From NCBI GenBank assembly GCA_963664595.2, contig CAXXOK010000006.1:143524-207523 (forward strand): a stretch of 64,000 bases of DNA, given 5' to 3'. The DNA comes from CAXXOK01 sp963664595 (GTDB taxonomy: Bacteria > Bacillota > Clostridia > Christensenellales > Aristaeellaceae). The position numbers were made by a program, and so were the translations under genes. Under the pieces are notes generated by a model. The model ran no database searches. It saw nothing but the letters and a program-made list of their open reading frames with translations, and was not told the DNA's origin. Within the stretch, counting starts at the first letter, position 1; each line of letters begins with the position of its first letter. Below are positions 34,973 through 44,759 of this stretch, piece by piece.

Positions 34973-36703
34973 ATGTTTAAAACGTTTAAGAAATTCTTTG
35001 ATTTTGCGGGCGAGCAGAAAGGCCGGCTGCAAAAAGGCATTGTCTTCGCCGTGGTGCATTCAATCTTCGAGGCGGTGCAGCTGCTGGCGCTGGCCGTGGT
35101 ACTCCGGGCCATCACCGAAGGCAATATGGCAGCCTCCACGGCTTGGACCGCGCTGGGCATCATGGTGCTAAGCATCACAGGCACGGTGGTAACCGGCCAT
35201 ATTTCCCGCATGAGCGAGATCGACGGCAGCTATCTGATGTGCGCGGAAAAGCGCATTGGGATCGGGGATCGGATGAAGTATATGCCCATGGGCTATTTCA
35301 ACAGCCACAGCCTGGGCAATATCACCGCCGCCGTGACTACCACCATGGCGGACGTTGAAGAGATCGCGCCCCGCGTGATCGACAAGAGCATCAACGGCCT
35401 GATCCACGCCGTGATTATCGCTATTGCGGTTACACTGTTCGACTGGCGCATCGGGCTGATCGTGATCGGCGGCATCGTGCTGTTTATCGGCGTCAACGCG
35501 CTTTTACAGCGCAGATCCCGCAAGCTGGCCCCGCAGCGGCAGGCGGCACAGGCGAAGCTTGTGGAGGCGGTATTGGAGTATGTGCAAGGCATGAGCGTGG
35601 TCAAAGCCTTTCATCTGGATAAAACCGCCAACAAAACCATCGACAGGGCTATTGCGGACTGTGAGAGGAACAACTTCGGTCTGGAAAAGAACTACATTCC
35701 GTTCTTTGGGGTACAGCAGCTTATTCTGCGGCTGACCAGCGTCGCCGTGGTGCTTGCGTCCATTATCTTCTGCCTGAATGGCACGCTGGAGCTGTTTATG
35801 GGCCTGCTGATGATGATTTCCGCGTTCATCATTTACAGCCAACTGGAGGTGGCCGGCAGCATGTCGTCACTGCTGCGCTCCATCGACGTTTCCATGGACC
35901 GCGTGGATGAGATTCACAAAACCCCCGTCATGGATGAAAGCGGCAGCGCGCTGACCCCCAAACGTTTCGATATCGAGTTCAGCCACGTCGGCTTCTCTTA
36001 CGATAGGAAAAAGATCATCGACGACGTCAGCTTCAAAATCCCGCAGGGCACCATGACTGCCATCGTCGGCCCGTCCGGCGGCGGGAAAACCACGCTTTGC
36101 AACCTCATGGCCCGTTTCTGGGATGTGGACGAGGGCACGGTGACGCTCGGCGGCAAAAACGTACAGGACTATACGCTGGACAGTTTGCTGAAAAACATCA
36201 GCATGGTGTTCCAGAACGTATACCTTTTCAACGATACAATCGCCAACAACATCAAGTTCGGCAAGCCCGACGCCACGATGGACGAAGTGATCGAGGCCGC
36301 GAAAAAGGCCAGCTGCCACGCGTTCATCTCGGCGCTCCCGGACGGCTACGATACCGTGATCGGCGAGGGCGGCGCCACGGTATCCGGCGGCGAGAAGCAG
36401 CGAATCTCCATCGCCCGCGCCATGCTCAAGGACGCGCCGATCGTCATTCTGGATGAGGCGACCGCCAACGTAGACCCGGAAAACGAAAGCAAACTGCAAG
36501 CCGCTATTGCCGAGCTGACCCGGAACAAAACCATCGTGATGATCGCCCACCGGCTGAAAACGGTACGTAACGCCGACCAAATTTTAGTGGTTGCCGACGG
36601 TAAAATTGTGCAGCGCGGCACGCATGACGAGCTGATCCAACAGCCGGGTATCTATGCCGATTTCATCGGCGTACGGCAAAAAGCCATCGGCTGGAAGCTA
36701 TAA
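34973..36703 (+). CDS. ABC half-transporter, membrane-ATPase fusion, pair II second subunit
   Basis: A 576-residue partner subunit with six transmembrane helices and an ATPase domain (GPSGGGKTTLCNLM, VSGGEKQRISIARAM, VILDEATANVD, MIAHRL). The signature begins VSGG rather than LSGG, a mild variant. It lies 15 bases after the first subunit. The C-terminus FIGVRQKAIGWKL is nearly identical to that of the 42559 protein, showing their common origin. Confidence 0.88.
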   Translation: MFKTFKKFFDFAGEQKGRLQKGIVFAVVHSIFEAVQLLALAVVLRAITEGNMAASTAWTALGIMVLSITGTVVTGHISRMSEIDGSYLMCAEKRIGIGDRMKYMPMGYFNSHSLGNITAAVTTTMADVEEIAPRVIDKSINGLIHAVIIAIAVTLFDWRIGLIVIGGIVLFIGVNALLQRRSRKLAPQRQAAQAKLVEAVLEYVQGMSVVKAFHLDKTANKTIDRAIADCERNNFGLEKNYIPFFGVQQLILRLTSVAVVLASIIFCLNGTLELFMGLLMMISAFIIYSQLEVAGSMSSLLRSIDVSMDRVDEIHKTPVMDESGSALTPKRFDIEFSHVGFSYDRKKIIDDVSFKIPQGTMTAIVGPSGGGKTTLCNLMARFWDVDEGTVTLGGKNVQDYTLDSLLKNISMVFQNVYLFNDTIANNIKFGKPDATMDEVIEAAKKASCHAFISALPDGYDTVIGEGGATVSGGEKQRISIARAMLKDAPIVILDEATANVDPENESKLQAAIAELTRNKTIVMIAHRLKTVRNADQILVVADGKIVQRGTHDELIQQPGIYADFIGVRQKAIGWKL

Positions 36704-36713
36704 GAGGTTAACG

Positions 36714-37679
36714 ATGTACGCTATGGGAAACAACCTGCGGGATAAATTGTATCTGGGGGACAACATTACCATTGCCAGGCGCACGGCGGTTTGCACCGTT
36801 TATCAAATGCGGGATGAAACCGGCGAGGGCACAATGACCTGCTATGAATTATTTCCGGGTATTGACGTCATCTTTAACGATTTTCATATGCAGGCTTGTT
36901 TTTCCAAGTTCCAGCCCAAGGTGGATATGATCGGTATCGATTATTGCCGCTATGGCCGCATCGAGTGGGAGTACCAAAACGCGTGCCTGTACATTCAGAA
37001 GGGGAACCTGCAAATCAACGCCAAGCAACACCATACGCTCGGTTTCGGGTTCCCCCTAAGCCACTACCACGGCATCACCGTAGCCATTTATGCGGAAGAA
37101 GCGGAAACCACGCTGGCCGGTCTGCTCGGCGGCTTCCCCGTGGATCTTCACGCGCTGCGCGAAAAGTACTGCGCCGGCACAATCCCGTTTATCCTGCGTG
37201 ATGAAGCGTATATCATCCGGCTGTTCAATGGCATCTATGCCGCACCGGAAGCCGCAATGGCCGATTACCTGAAGCTGAAGGTACTGGAGCTTTTGCTTTA
37301 CCTGCGAGATATGGATGCAAGTGCCGCCGAGCAAAAGCCCGCCTATTTCCCTAAAATGCAGGTCGGCACTATCAAGGAAATCATGCAATATCTCACCGAT
37401 CATATGGATAAACGCATATCACAGCAAGAGCTGTCCCGGAAATTCTCCATCCCGATAACTTCTATGAAACTCTGCTTCAAGGGCGTTTACGGCATGTCCA
37501 TCTATGCGTTTATTCGCAGTTACCGCATGCAGACCGCCGCCCGGATGCTCCGGGAAAGCAGGGAAACGGTCGGCGTCATCGCGGGGCGCGTGGGATACGA
37601 CAACGCCAGCAAATTCGCATCGGTATTCAAGGCCGAAACCGGCGTTTCCCCCAGCGAATACCGAAAAAACGCTGTCTGA
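36714..37679 (+). CDS. AraC-family transcriptional regulator
   Basis: A 321-residue regulator. The C-terminal third is a double helix-turn-helix of AraC type (ISQQELSRKFSIPITSMKLCFKGVYGMSIYAFIRSYRMQTAARMLRES, then VGVIAGRVGYDNASKFASVFKAETGVSPSEYRK). The N-terminal 200 residues form an effector domain like those of siderophore-responsive AraC proteins. I start it at ATG 36714, eleven bases after the ABC stop. The earlier in-frame start lies inside the ABC gene. It may sense the imported chelate, as YbtA and PchR do. Confidence 0.87.
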   Translation: MYAMGNNLRDKLYLGDNITIARRTAVCTVYQMRDETGEGTMTCYELFPGIDVIFNDFHMQACFSKFQPKVDMIGIDYCRYGRIEWEYQNACLYIQKGNLQINAKQHHTLGFGFPLSHYHGITVAIYAEEAETTLAGLLGGFPVDLHALREKYCAGTIPFILRDEAYIIRLFNGIYAAPEAAMADYLKLKVLELLLYLRDMDASAAEQKPAYFPKMQVGTIKEIMQYLTDHMDKRISQQELSRKFSIPITSMKLCFKGVYGMSIYAFIRSYRMQTAARMLRESRETVGVIAGRVGYDNASKFASVFKAETGVSPSEYRKNAV

Positions 37680-37741
37680 TCGGAGCTGGCTTTGTCCAAT
37701 CGGAGCGGACGAACCACGCTATTTCCTCTATACTAACAGAG

Positions 37742-37778
37742 AATTTTGCTGCTTGCTTTCCGGTGGGCAGCAAAAATT
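37742..37778. terminator. bidirectional-looking terminator after the AraC gene
   Basis: AATTTTGCTGC pairs with GCAGCAAAAATT around a short loop, with A/T-rich flanks on both sides. Confidence 0.6.
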
Positions 37779-37787
37779 TGAGCAGAT

Positions 37788-37805
37788 GGTTAGAGTAATC
37801 TAACT
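37788..37805. promoter_or_regulatory. metal-regulator box 9
   Basis: Reads GGTTAGAGTAATCTAACT, 52 bases upstream of the S component of ECF module II. Confidence 0.76.
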
Positions 37806-37857
37806 TCCGACAAAGGTAATCGCCTTTTCTTAACAAAACATGGAGGATTGATTCAGG

Positions 37858-38439
37858 ATGGACAATAAACTGAGCACCAAGGACCTGATCAACGTCGGTA
37901 TTTTTACCGCTATCTACATCGTGGTATTTTTCGCCTGTGGCATGCTGGGCTATATTCCCGTCTTCATGGTTGTGCTGCCCCTGCTGATCGCTGTCGCCGG
38001 TGGGATTCCCTTTATGCTGTACCTGACAAAGGTCAACAAATTCGGCATGGTTACCATCAGCGGCGTGATCGTTGCCCTTCTGATGTTCTCGACAGGGCAC
38101 GGCTGGCCGATGCTGTTGATCGGCAGCGTAGCGGGCCTGCTGGCTGATCTCATTTTCAAATTCGGCCAGTATAAAAGCTGGAAAAAGACCGTTGTCGGCT
38201 ACTGCGTATTCTCGCTGTGGTCCTTCGGGGCGATGCTTCCGATGTGGATTATGCGGGATACCTATTTCGAACAGATGCGCGCCAGCTACGGCAATGAATA
38301 TGCGGACAAGCTCATGGCGCTGATGTCCGGGTGGATGCTGCTGGTTTTGGTCGTATTAACGATCATCGGCGCGGTCATCGGCGCGTATCTCGGACGTACG
38401 ACACTGAAAAAGCACTTCGAAAGAGCCGGGATAGCATAA
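37858..38439 (+). CDS. ECF transporter S component, Trep_Strep/MptD family, module II
   Basis: A 193-residue membrane protein beginning MDNKLSTKDLINVGIFTAIYIVVFFACGMLGYIPVF, the typical Trep_Strep start. It ends GAYLGRTTLKKHFERAGIA, close to the end of the module I subunit. About six transmembrane segments are visible. Unlike module I, the S gene here is first and T and A follow directly. It has its own metal-regulator box 9 and so is a separate transcript. Confidence 0.89.
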   Translation: MDNKLSTKDLINVGIFTAIYIVVFFACGMLGYIPVFMVVLPLLIAVAGGIPFMLYLTKVNKFGMVTISGVIVALLMFSTGHGWPMLLIGSVAGLLADLIFKFGQYKSWKKTVVGYCVFSLWSFGAMLPMWIMRDTYFEQMRASYGNEYADKLMALMSGWMLLVLVVLTIIGAVIGAYLGRTTLKKHFERAGIA

Positions 38440-39168
38440 ATGGAAGTCAAGGTCTTTCAAAACGGTTTAACCCATACGAGGCTGAAGCTGGATCCCCGTA
38501 CGAAGCTTTTCGTGATGCTTATGATCAGCACGGTAATGCTCAGCGGCAGCATAGAAGGCAACGCTGTCTATCCGCGGCTTGTGCTGGCGTGTGTGCCTCT
38601 CGTCCTTCTGCTTACGGGCAGAAGGATAAGGGTCGCTGTGTTTTATGCCGTGGCCTTTGTACTGGCTGAATATGCGGAAGTGTTTCTGGTTTACAATACG
38701 ACGGGAGCCCTGAACATCGTCGCCGTGATGTTGTCAGGATTGGTTACGCGCTTTTTCCCCTGTCTGGTGATGGGTTATTATCTGATGGCGACCACGCGCG
38801 TCAGCGAGTTTATGGCATCGATGGCACGCATGCACGTATCGCAGAAGATCGTCATTCCCCTGTCCGTCATGTTCCGGTTTTTCCCGACGGTCGCGGAGGA
38901 ATCCCGCAGCATCAACGATGCCATGCGCATGCGGGGCGTAGGCATCGGAAGCGCCGGCGGAAGCCCGATGTCGATGCTGGAATACCGTATGGTGCCGCTG
39001 CTGATGTCCGTGGTAAAAATCGGTGACGAGCTTTCCGCTTCCGCGCTGACCCGCGGGCTGGGCGGCCCAGAAAAGCGCACCAATATCTGCCAAATTGGCT
39101 TTGGCCCGTGGGACGTGGCGTTTACGCTCGTCGTGCTGGGTGCCGTGGCGGTTTATTGGTTCTTGTAG
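38440..39168 (+). CDS. ECF transporter T component (EcfT), module II
   Basis: A 242-residue membrane protein with LDPRTKLFVMLMIS near the start, MFRFFPTVAEESRSINDAMRMRGVG and SASALTRGLGGPEKRT, the two Arg-Gly coupling motifs. The start codon directly follows the S-subunit stop. It is a paralogue of the 29657 product. Confidence 0.89.
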   Translation: MEVKVFQNGLTHTRLKLDPRTKLFVMLMISTVMLSGSIEGNAVYPRLVLACVPLVLLLTGRRIRVAVFYAVAFVLAEYAEVFLVYNTTGALNIVAVMLSGLVTRFFPCLVMGYYLMATTRVSEFMASMARMHVSQKIVIPLSVMFRFFPTVAEESRSINDAMRMRGVGIGSAGGSPMSMLEYRMVPLLMSVVKIGDELSASALTRGLGGPEKRTNICQIGFGPWDVAFTLVVLGAVAVYWFL

Positions 39169-39180
39169 GAGGGTGCATGG

Positions 39181-40698
39181 ATGATTGAACTTAAAAACGT
39201 ATCCTTTTCCTATGCCCTCGGCGAAGGCATGAGCGGCCTTCACGATATCAATCTCACCATAGGCGATGGCGAAATGGTTCTGCTGTGCGGCGAATCCGGC
39301 TGCGGAAAAACAACCCTGACTCGGCTGATCAACGGATTGATCCCCCACTATTTCGAGGGAACGCTTTCCGGCGAGGTGCTGATCGACAGGCAGGATATAC
39401 ACGCGCTTCCGCTGTATGAAACGGCAAAGCTTGTTGGCTCCGTTTTCCAAAATCCCCGCTCGCAGTTTTTCAACGTAGATACCACCAGCGAGATTGCCTT
39501 CGGTTGCGAAAACAGAGGCCTGCCCGAAGACGAAATTAACGAAAGAATTACGGAAACCGTGTCCGATTTCCGGATCGAATCGCTTACAGATCGAAGCATA
39601 TTTCAGCTGTCGGGCGGCGAAAAGCAGAAAATCGCCTGCGCTTCGGTTTCAGCCTGCCGCCCTGATGTTTTCGTACTGGACGAGCCCTCCTCCAATCTGG
39701 ACGCCGCCGCCATTGAGGACCTGCGAAAGCTTGTTGCGTTGTGGAAGCGCAAGGGAAAAACGGTGATCGCCGCGGAGCACAGGCTGTATTACCTGCGGGG
39801 GCTGGCGGATCGCATCGTGTATATGAAGGACGGCAGGATCGAGCGTATCTATACGGCCGGAGAGCTGAAGTTGCTGTCGGAAAGCAAGCTGGCTCGTATG
39901 GGGCTGCGTCCGCTGTGCTTGGAGTGCTTGCGGCGGGAGGGGATGCCGTGCTCCGCTTCACGCGGTCAACTGGTGCTTTCGGATTTCATGTTCGCCTATA
40001 AGCGGCAGCCTCCGGCGGTCAGCATCGATACACTTCGTATTCCCCGGGGCGGCGTGATCGCGGTGATTGGGCCAAACGGTGCGGGAAAAACCACCTTTGC
40101 CCGATGCCTGTGCGGCCTTGCCAAGCATTGCCGGGGAACCCTTACGGACGACGGTCGGGTGTGCAACCGCAAGGAACGCCTGAAATGTTGCTATATGGTC
40201 ATGCAGGATGTGAACCATCAGCTGTTTACCGAAAGCGTGCTGGATGAGGTGCTGCTCGGTATGCCGGAGAAGGACGAAGCCAAAGCCGGGGAAATCCTTT
40301 CCGAGCTGGATCTTTTATCAATGAAGGAACGGCACCCCATGTCGCTTTCCGGCGGGCAGAAGCAGCGCGTTGCCATTGCAAGCGCTATTGCTTCACAAAA
40401 GGATATTATTGTCTTCGATGAGCCCACAAGCGGTCTTGACCTGCGTCATATGCACGAGGTATCCGCCAATATCCGGCAGCTGCAGGCCGCGGGAAAAACA
40501 CAGTTCGTGATCTCGCACGATTTGGAATTTATCCTGAAAAGCTGCACCGACGTTCTGCATCTGGAAGGCGGGCGCGTACGCGATATGTATCCGCTCGACG
40601 ATACCGGCGTTGCCAGGCTGAAAGCTTTTTTTCTGGAAACCGGTGCAAAGGATTTCACTGTCCAAATGGAGCCTTCGTCGCTCTTGCGGAGTGGATGA
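39181..40698 (+). CDS. ECF transporter tandem ATPase, module II
   Basis: A 505-residue protein with two ATPase domains. The first has GESGCGKTTLTRLINGLIPH, LSGGEKQKIACA, VLDEPSSNLD and AEHRLYYLRG. The second has GPNGAGKTTFARCL, LSGGQKQRVAIA, VFDEPTSGLD and ISHDLE. It is a paralogue of the module I ATPase and ends the S-T-A operon. AGGAGGG precedes the start. Confidence 0.9.
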   Translation: MIELKNVSFSYALGEGMSGLHDINLTIGDGEMVLLCGESGCGKTTLTRLINGLIPHYFEGTLSGEVLIDRQDIHALPLYETAKLVGSVFQNPRSQFFNVDTTSEIAFGCENRGLPEDEINERITETVSDFRIESLTDRSIFQLSGGEKQKIACASVSACRPDVFVLDEPSSNLDAAAIEDLRKLVALWKRKGKTVIAAEHRLYYLRGLADRIVYMKDGRIERIYTAGELKLLSESKLARMGLRPLCLECLRREGMPCSASRGQLVLSDFMFAYKRQPPAVSIDTLRIPRGGVIAVIGPNGAGKTTFARCLCGLAKHCRGTLTDDGRVCNRKERLKCCYMVMQDVNHQLFTESVLDEVLLGMPEKDEAKAGEILSELDLLSMKERHPMSLSGGQKQRVAIASAIASQKDIIVFDEPTSGLDLRHMHEVSANIRQLQAAGKTQFVISHDLEFILKSCTDVLHLEGGRVRDMYPLDDTGVARLKAFFLETGAKDFTVQMEPSSLLRSG

Positions 40699-40714
40699 CC
40701 GGATGGCAGCCCTT

Positions 40715-40745
40715 TATAATGGGCGAAGGTTAGCCAAGACTAACC
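40715..40745. promoter_or_regulatory. -10 element and metal-regulator box 10
   Basis: A consensus TATAAT (40715-40720) is followed eight bases later by GGTTAGCCAAGACTAACC (40728-40745). No good -35 is visible. It precedes ABC pair III, the DtxR gene and the MATE gene. Confidence 0.75.
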
Positions 40746-40776
40746 ACGCAAAGATTATAGAGAGGTGAAGTTTACC

Positions 40777-42562
40777 ATGAAAGAGGAAAACTGGCTGAAA
40801 ACGGTACTGTCGTTTGCAGTCGCATGCAGGGTAAGGGTGATCGTATCGGTTGTCTGCGCCTGCCTGAGTGTTGCCGGCGGGATCGTTCCCTACCTCGCCG
40901 TATACCGGATCATCATCATGTTCTTTACGGCAACCCAAACGGCGGGCGGTATATGGCTATGGTCTGCAGTCGGTCTGGCGGGCTATGCGGCAAAGCTGCT
41001 GTTTTATGCGCTGTCCACAGTGCTTGCGCATATCTCCGCGTACACCATCCTGGAGGGAATGCGCTTACGCCTTGCGGAAAGGCTGATGAAAGCGCCGCTG
41101 GGCGCCGTGCTGAACCGGACGATCGGCAAGCTGAAAAGCGTGATGATCGATCGCGTGGAAACCATCGAGCTGCCGCTGGCGCATATAATTCCCGAGGGTT
41201 TTTCGGAGCTGCTGCTGTCCGCGTGCGTATTCGGCTATATGGTGTCCATCGACTGGCGGATGGCGCTGGCGGCAATGATTACCGTGCCGATCGCAGGCGT
41301 AGCATACGGCGTGATGATGCGCAATTTTAACCAGAAATACGACGACTACATGGAATCGAGCAACCACGTCAACAGCGTAATCGTGGAGTACACGGAGGGG
41401 ATTGAGGTTATCAAGACCTTCAACCAAGCCACCGCCTCCTATGCAAAATATGAGCAGGCGGTTCGCTCGTTTAAGGAATACACGCTGGACTGGTTCCACA
41501 GTACCTGGAAGCTGATGACCTTTGGCGCATCGGTGCTGCCATCCACCATGCTAGGCACCATGCCGGTGGGCATGTACCTGTACAGCAGGGGCTCTTTGGC
41601 TCCGGCAGAGCTTGTGATGTGCCTGATCCTGTCGCTGGGCGTTGTGGGGAGCCTGACCAAGTTTACGGTGTTCGTCAACGATTTGAAATCAATTCAATTC
41701 GCCGTCAAGGATGTACGGGAAATACTGAGCCTTCCGGTGCTTGCGTGCAGCGATACGCCAATACGGCTGCGGGATTTTGATTTAACGATTCAAAACGTAT
41801 CCTTTGCCTATGATGCACAGACCGAAATGCAAAGCAGCAAAGCTGCGTTGCGCGATATCAGCCTGGAAATTCCGCAGGGAACCTTTGCGGCGATCGTTGG
41901 CCCGTCCGGCGGCGGAAAATCCACCATGGCGCGGCTGTGCGCCCGCTTCTGGGATGTGGATGGCGGGGAAATCAAAATCGGCGGCGTGAACATCAAACGG
42001 TTGCCGATGAGCCAGCTTGCCGATACGGTCAGCTTCGTAACGCAGGATAATTTCCTGTTCAACTGTTCCCTGAAGGAGAACATCCGCCTGGGCGACCCGC
42101 AAGCATCGGATGATTCGGTCTACGCGGCGGCAAGAGCCGCCTGCTGTGACGATTTCATCCGCGCGCTGCTCGGCGGCTATGAAACACTCGCCGGTGAGGC
42201 CGGAGGCAGGCTCTCTGGCGGCGAAAGGCAGCGCATCGCCATCGCCCGGGCGATTCTGAAAAATACGCCGATTGTGATTTTGGATGAGGCTACCGCGTTT
42301 ACCGACCCGGAAAACGAGGATAAAATTCAACAATCCATCGCCGCGCTTACCAAGGGTAAAACGCTGCTGGTTATCGCGCACACGGCTGTCCACGATTAAA
42401 AACGCAGATCAAATCAGCGTGATGGATCAGGGACGGATCGTACACACGGGGACGCATGACGGGCTGCTGGCAAACTGTCCGCTCTACCGGAGCATGTGGG
42501 AAGCGCATATCGGCGCCAATGCCTGGGCTGCGGGGAGCGGGAAAGGAGGCCAAAGCATATGA
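40777..42562 (+). pseudogene. ABC half-transporter, pair III first subunit, frameshifted near the C-terminus
   Basis: Six transmembrane helices and most of an ATPase domain are intact (GPSGGGKSTMARLC, LSGGERQRIAIARAI, VILDEATAFTD, VIAH). One extra base near 42381-42384 turns the expected RLSTIKNADQ into TAVHD and a stop at 42399, cutting the protein to 540 residues. The correct frame resumes as RLSTIKNADQISVMDQGRIVHTGTHDGLL and ends at 42562, where it would overlap the next ATG (ATGA). The H-loop His is kept but about 55 residues after it are lost. Either a very recent mutation or a sequencing error. I favour ATG 40777, with AGAGGTG upstream. Confidence 0.85.
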
Positions 42563-44304
42563 TGGCTACGATGAAACGGATCATCCAATGGTCGGGCGAT
42601 CGGAAAAAAAGGTTATATATCGGTTTTGTCTATTCGTTTTTTAACACCCTGTTTACTGCCATGTCCATCATGGGGGCGGCCTATGGCCTCAACCTCATCG
42701 TGGAGGATATGCAAGGCCGGCGGGCGGTTACCGGGACGGACGCGTTGTATATGCTGTTGTTTATGATCGCCGTCGTATTGGGCCGGTACCTGTTTGCCTA
42801 CCTTCGCGCTGTGGCGCAGGAAAGCATCGGGTATGAGGTTACCGCGGAGAAACGAATCCAAATCGGTGATATTCTCAAACGCGTGCCGCTGGGTTTCTTC
42901 AGTACAAAGAGCACCGGGGAAATCACCTCGGCAGTTACCACGGATCTTTCGTTTTTCGAGCTGTTCGGCATGAAAATGATCGACGTTGTGGTCAACGGCT
43001 ACATCAGCGCCTTCACGATCGTGCTGTGCATGCTGTTTTTCAACGGCTGGATTGCGCTGATCGCAGCCGCGGGAATTGCGCTTTCCGCTGTGTTTTTACG
43101 GATCATGGGTAACCACAGCCATAAAAACGCGCCGCTGCACCAGCAGGCGCAGGACAAGATGATCGCGGCCACCATCGAGTATATCCGGGGGATGCCTGTG
43201 GTCAAGGCGTTCAAGCAGGGCGGCGCTTCCATACAGGGCATTCAAAAGGCGTACCGGGAGAGCCGTGAATTCAACATTAAAATCGAAAAAAATTATGTTC
43301 CGTATAACTGCATGCACCTGTTTGCGCTCAAGGCCGCATCAATCGGAATTGTGCTGGTATCGGCGCTGCTTACGCTGCATAGGGCGATGACGATCCCAGA
43401 GATGCTGATGATGGTCATTTTCTCCTTTGTGATCTTCGGACATGTGGAGGCGATCAATAACGCAACCCATGTGATGGAGATTATTGACGCGACACTCGAC
43501 AAGCTGGAAACGATCGAAACCGCCGCGTTTATCGATCAAAACGGACAAACCATCGCGGTCCAAACCTACGATGTCTGCTTTGATCATGTCACCTTTGCGT
43601 ATGACAGGAAAAATGTACTCAGCGACATCTCCTTTTCCGTCCCGCAAAACACGACCACGGCCATCGTCGGCCCCTCAGGCAGCGGAAAAACCACGATTTG
43701 CAGCCTGATTGCCCGCTTTTACGATGCCGATACCGGGCACGTTCTGGTGGGCGGCGTCGATGTGAAGGAGATGACCTGCGACAGCGTGCTGAAAAACATC
43801 AGCATGGTATTCCAGAAGGTCTACCTGTTCCACGATTCGATCCTGAACAATATCCGCTTCGGCAAGCCGGACGCAAGCCTGGAAGAGGTCATGGACGCGG
43901 CCAAAAAGGCGCGCTGCCACGACTTCATCATGGCGCTGCCAAACGGCTATGAAACGGTGATTGGCGAGGGCGGTGCCACGCTGTCCGGCGGAGAAAAGCA
44001 GCGCATTTCCATCGCGCGCGCGATACTGAAAAATGCGCCCATCGTGATTTTGGACGAAGCGACCGCCAGTGTGGATCCGGAAAACGAGCGCGCCATCCAA
44101 CAGGCCATTGAGGAATTGGTGCACGGCAAAACAATGATCATTATCGCCCATCGGCTGGCTACTATTGAGCATGCCGATCAGATTCTCGTGATCAACGAAG
44201 GACGCGTCGCCCAGCGCGGCACACACGACGAACTGATCCGGGTGCCGGGTACGTATGCCGATTTTATCGCTGTGCGGCAAAAGGCGCTCGGCTGGAAGCT
44301 GTAG
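42559..44304 (+). CDS. ABC half-transporter, membrane-ATPase fusion, pair III second subunit
   Basis: A 581-residue protein with six transmembrane segments and an ATPase domain (GPSGSGKTTICSLI, LSGGEKQRISIARAI, VILDEATASVD, IIAHRL). AAAGGAGG sits eight bases before ATG 42559. Its C-terminus FIAVRQKALGWKL matches that of the pair II second subunit. It is followed 53 bases later by the DtxR-family gene, so the transport operon appears to carry its own regulator. Confidence 0.88.
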   Translation: MMATMKRIIQWSGDRKKRLYIGFVYSFFNTLFTAMSIMGAAYGLNLIVEDMQGRRAVTGTDALYMLLFMIAVVLGRYLFAYLRAVAQESIGYEVTAEKRIQIGDILKRVPLGFFSTKSTGEITSAVTTDLSFFELFGMKMIDVVVNGYISAFTIVLCMLFFNGWIALIAAAGIALSAVFLRIMGNHSHKNAPLHQQAQDKMIAATIEYIRGMPVVKAFKQGGASIQGIQKAYRESREFNIKIEKNYVPYNCMHLFALKAASIGIVLVSALLTLHRAMTIPEMLMMVIFSFVIFGHVEAINNATHVMEIIDATLDKLETIETAAFIDQNGQTIAVQTYDVCFDHVTFAYDRKNVLSDISFSVPQNTTTAIVGPSGSGKTTICSLIARFYDADTGHVLVGGVDVKEMTCDSVLKNISMVFQKVYLFHDSILNNIRFGKPDASLEEVMDAAKKARCHDFIMALPNGYETVIGEGGATLSGGEKQRISIARAILKNAPIVILDEATASVDPENERAIQQAIEELVHGKTMIIIAHRLATIEHADQILVINEGRVAQRGTHDELIRVPGTYADFIAVRQKALGWKL

Positions 44305-44357
44305 CAAATACAGACAACGCCGCCATTGTTCTGCCGAATCAGAACGGGAGGAGTTTT

Positions 44358-44747
44358 GTGAAACACCTTACGCCATCGAAGGAGCACTATCTCAAGGCGA
44401 TCCACACGCTGTCAGCAAAGGAGGGGAGCGCACGGGTTTCCGACATCGCGGAGGCGTTATCTGTCAGCAAGGCAAGCGTATGCATGGCGATGGATGATTT
44501 GCAGGTACGCAAGCTCATCCGTCGGGATTCGGAGCATCGGGTGGTGCTGACTAACGAGGGCAGGCACAAGGCGGTGATACTGACCAGCCGTTTCAAGCTC
44601 ATTCAGCAATTTCTGGTGAAAGTGCTTCACGTTGGGCAAACGAGTGCGACACACGACGCCTGTGCGCTGGAGCATGTGGTCAGTGAGGAAACGCTTGTGC
44701 GAATGAACGGGCTTTTACAGGATAATGAAAAGGAAGAGAAACAATAA
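44358..44747 (+). CDS. DtxR/MntR-family metal-dependent regulator, divergent ligand set
   Basis: A 129-residue two-domain regulator. It has a winged helix (EHYLKAIHTLSAKEGSARVSDIAEALSVSKASVCMAMDDLQVRKLIRR) and a dimerisation region with HDACALEHVVS. The Cys, Glu and His of that last motif match DtxR metal ligands. The N-terminal Asp and Glu of MntR (D8, E11) are replaced by His and Lys, and the helix His (H77) by Phe. It may therefore bind metal differently or weakly. The start is GTG with GGGAGG upstream. It lies in the box 10 operon with ABC pair III and a MATE transporter. Confidence 0.85.
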   Translation: MKHLTPSKEHYLKAIHTLSAKEGSARVSDIAEALSVSKASVCMAMDDLQVRKLIRRDSEHRVVLTNEGRHKAVILTSRFKLIQQFLVKVLHVGQTSATHDACALEHVVSEETLVRMNGLLQDNEKEEKQ

Positions 44748-44759
44748 GGAGGATTTTAC

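Noticed and set aside
33746..35059. 437-residue minus-strand open frame
   Set aside because: It is antisense to two clear ABC transporter genes and has a His/Arg-rich composition typical of shadow frames.
26120..44304. multidrug exporter function for the six ABC half-transporters
   Set aside because: Not excluded, but their linkage to ECF modules and shared metal boxes fits chelate import better.
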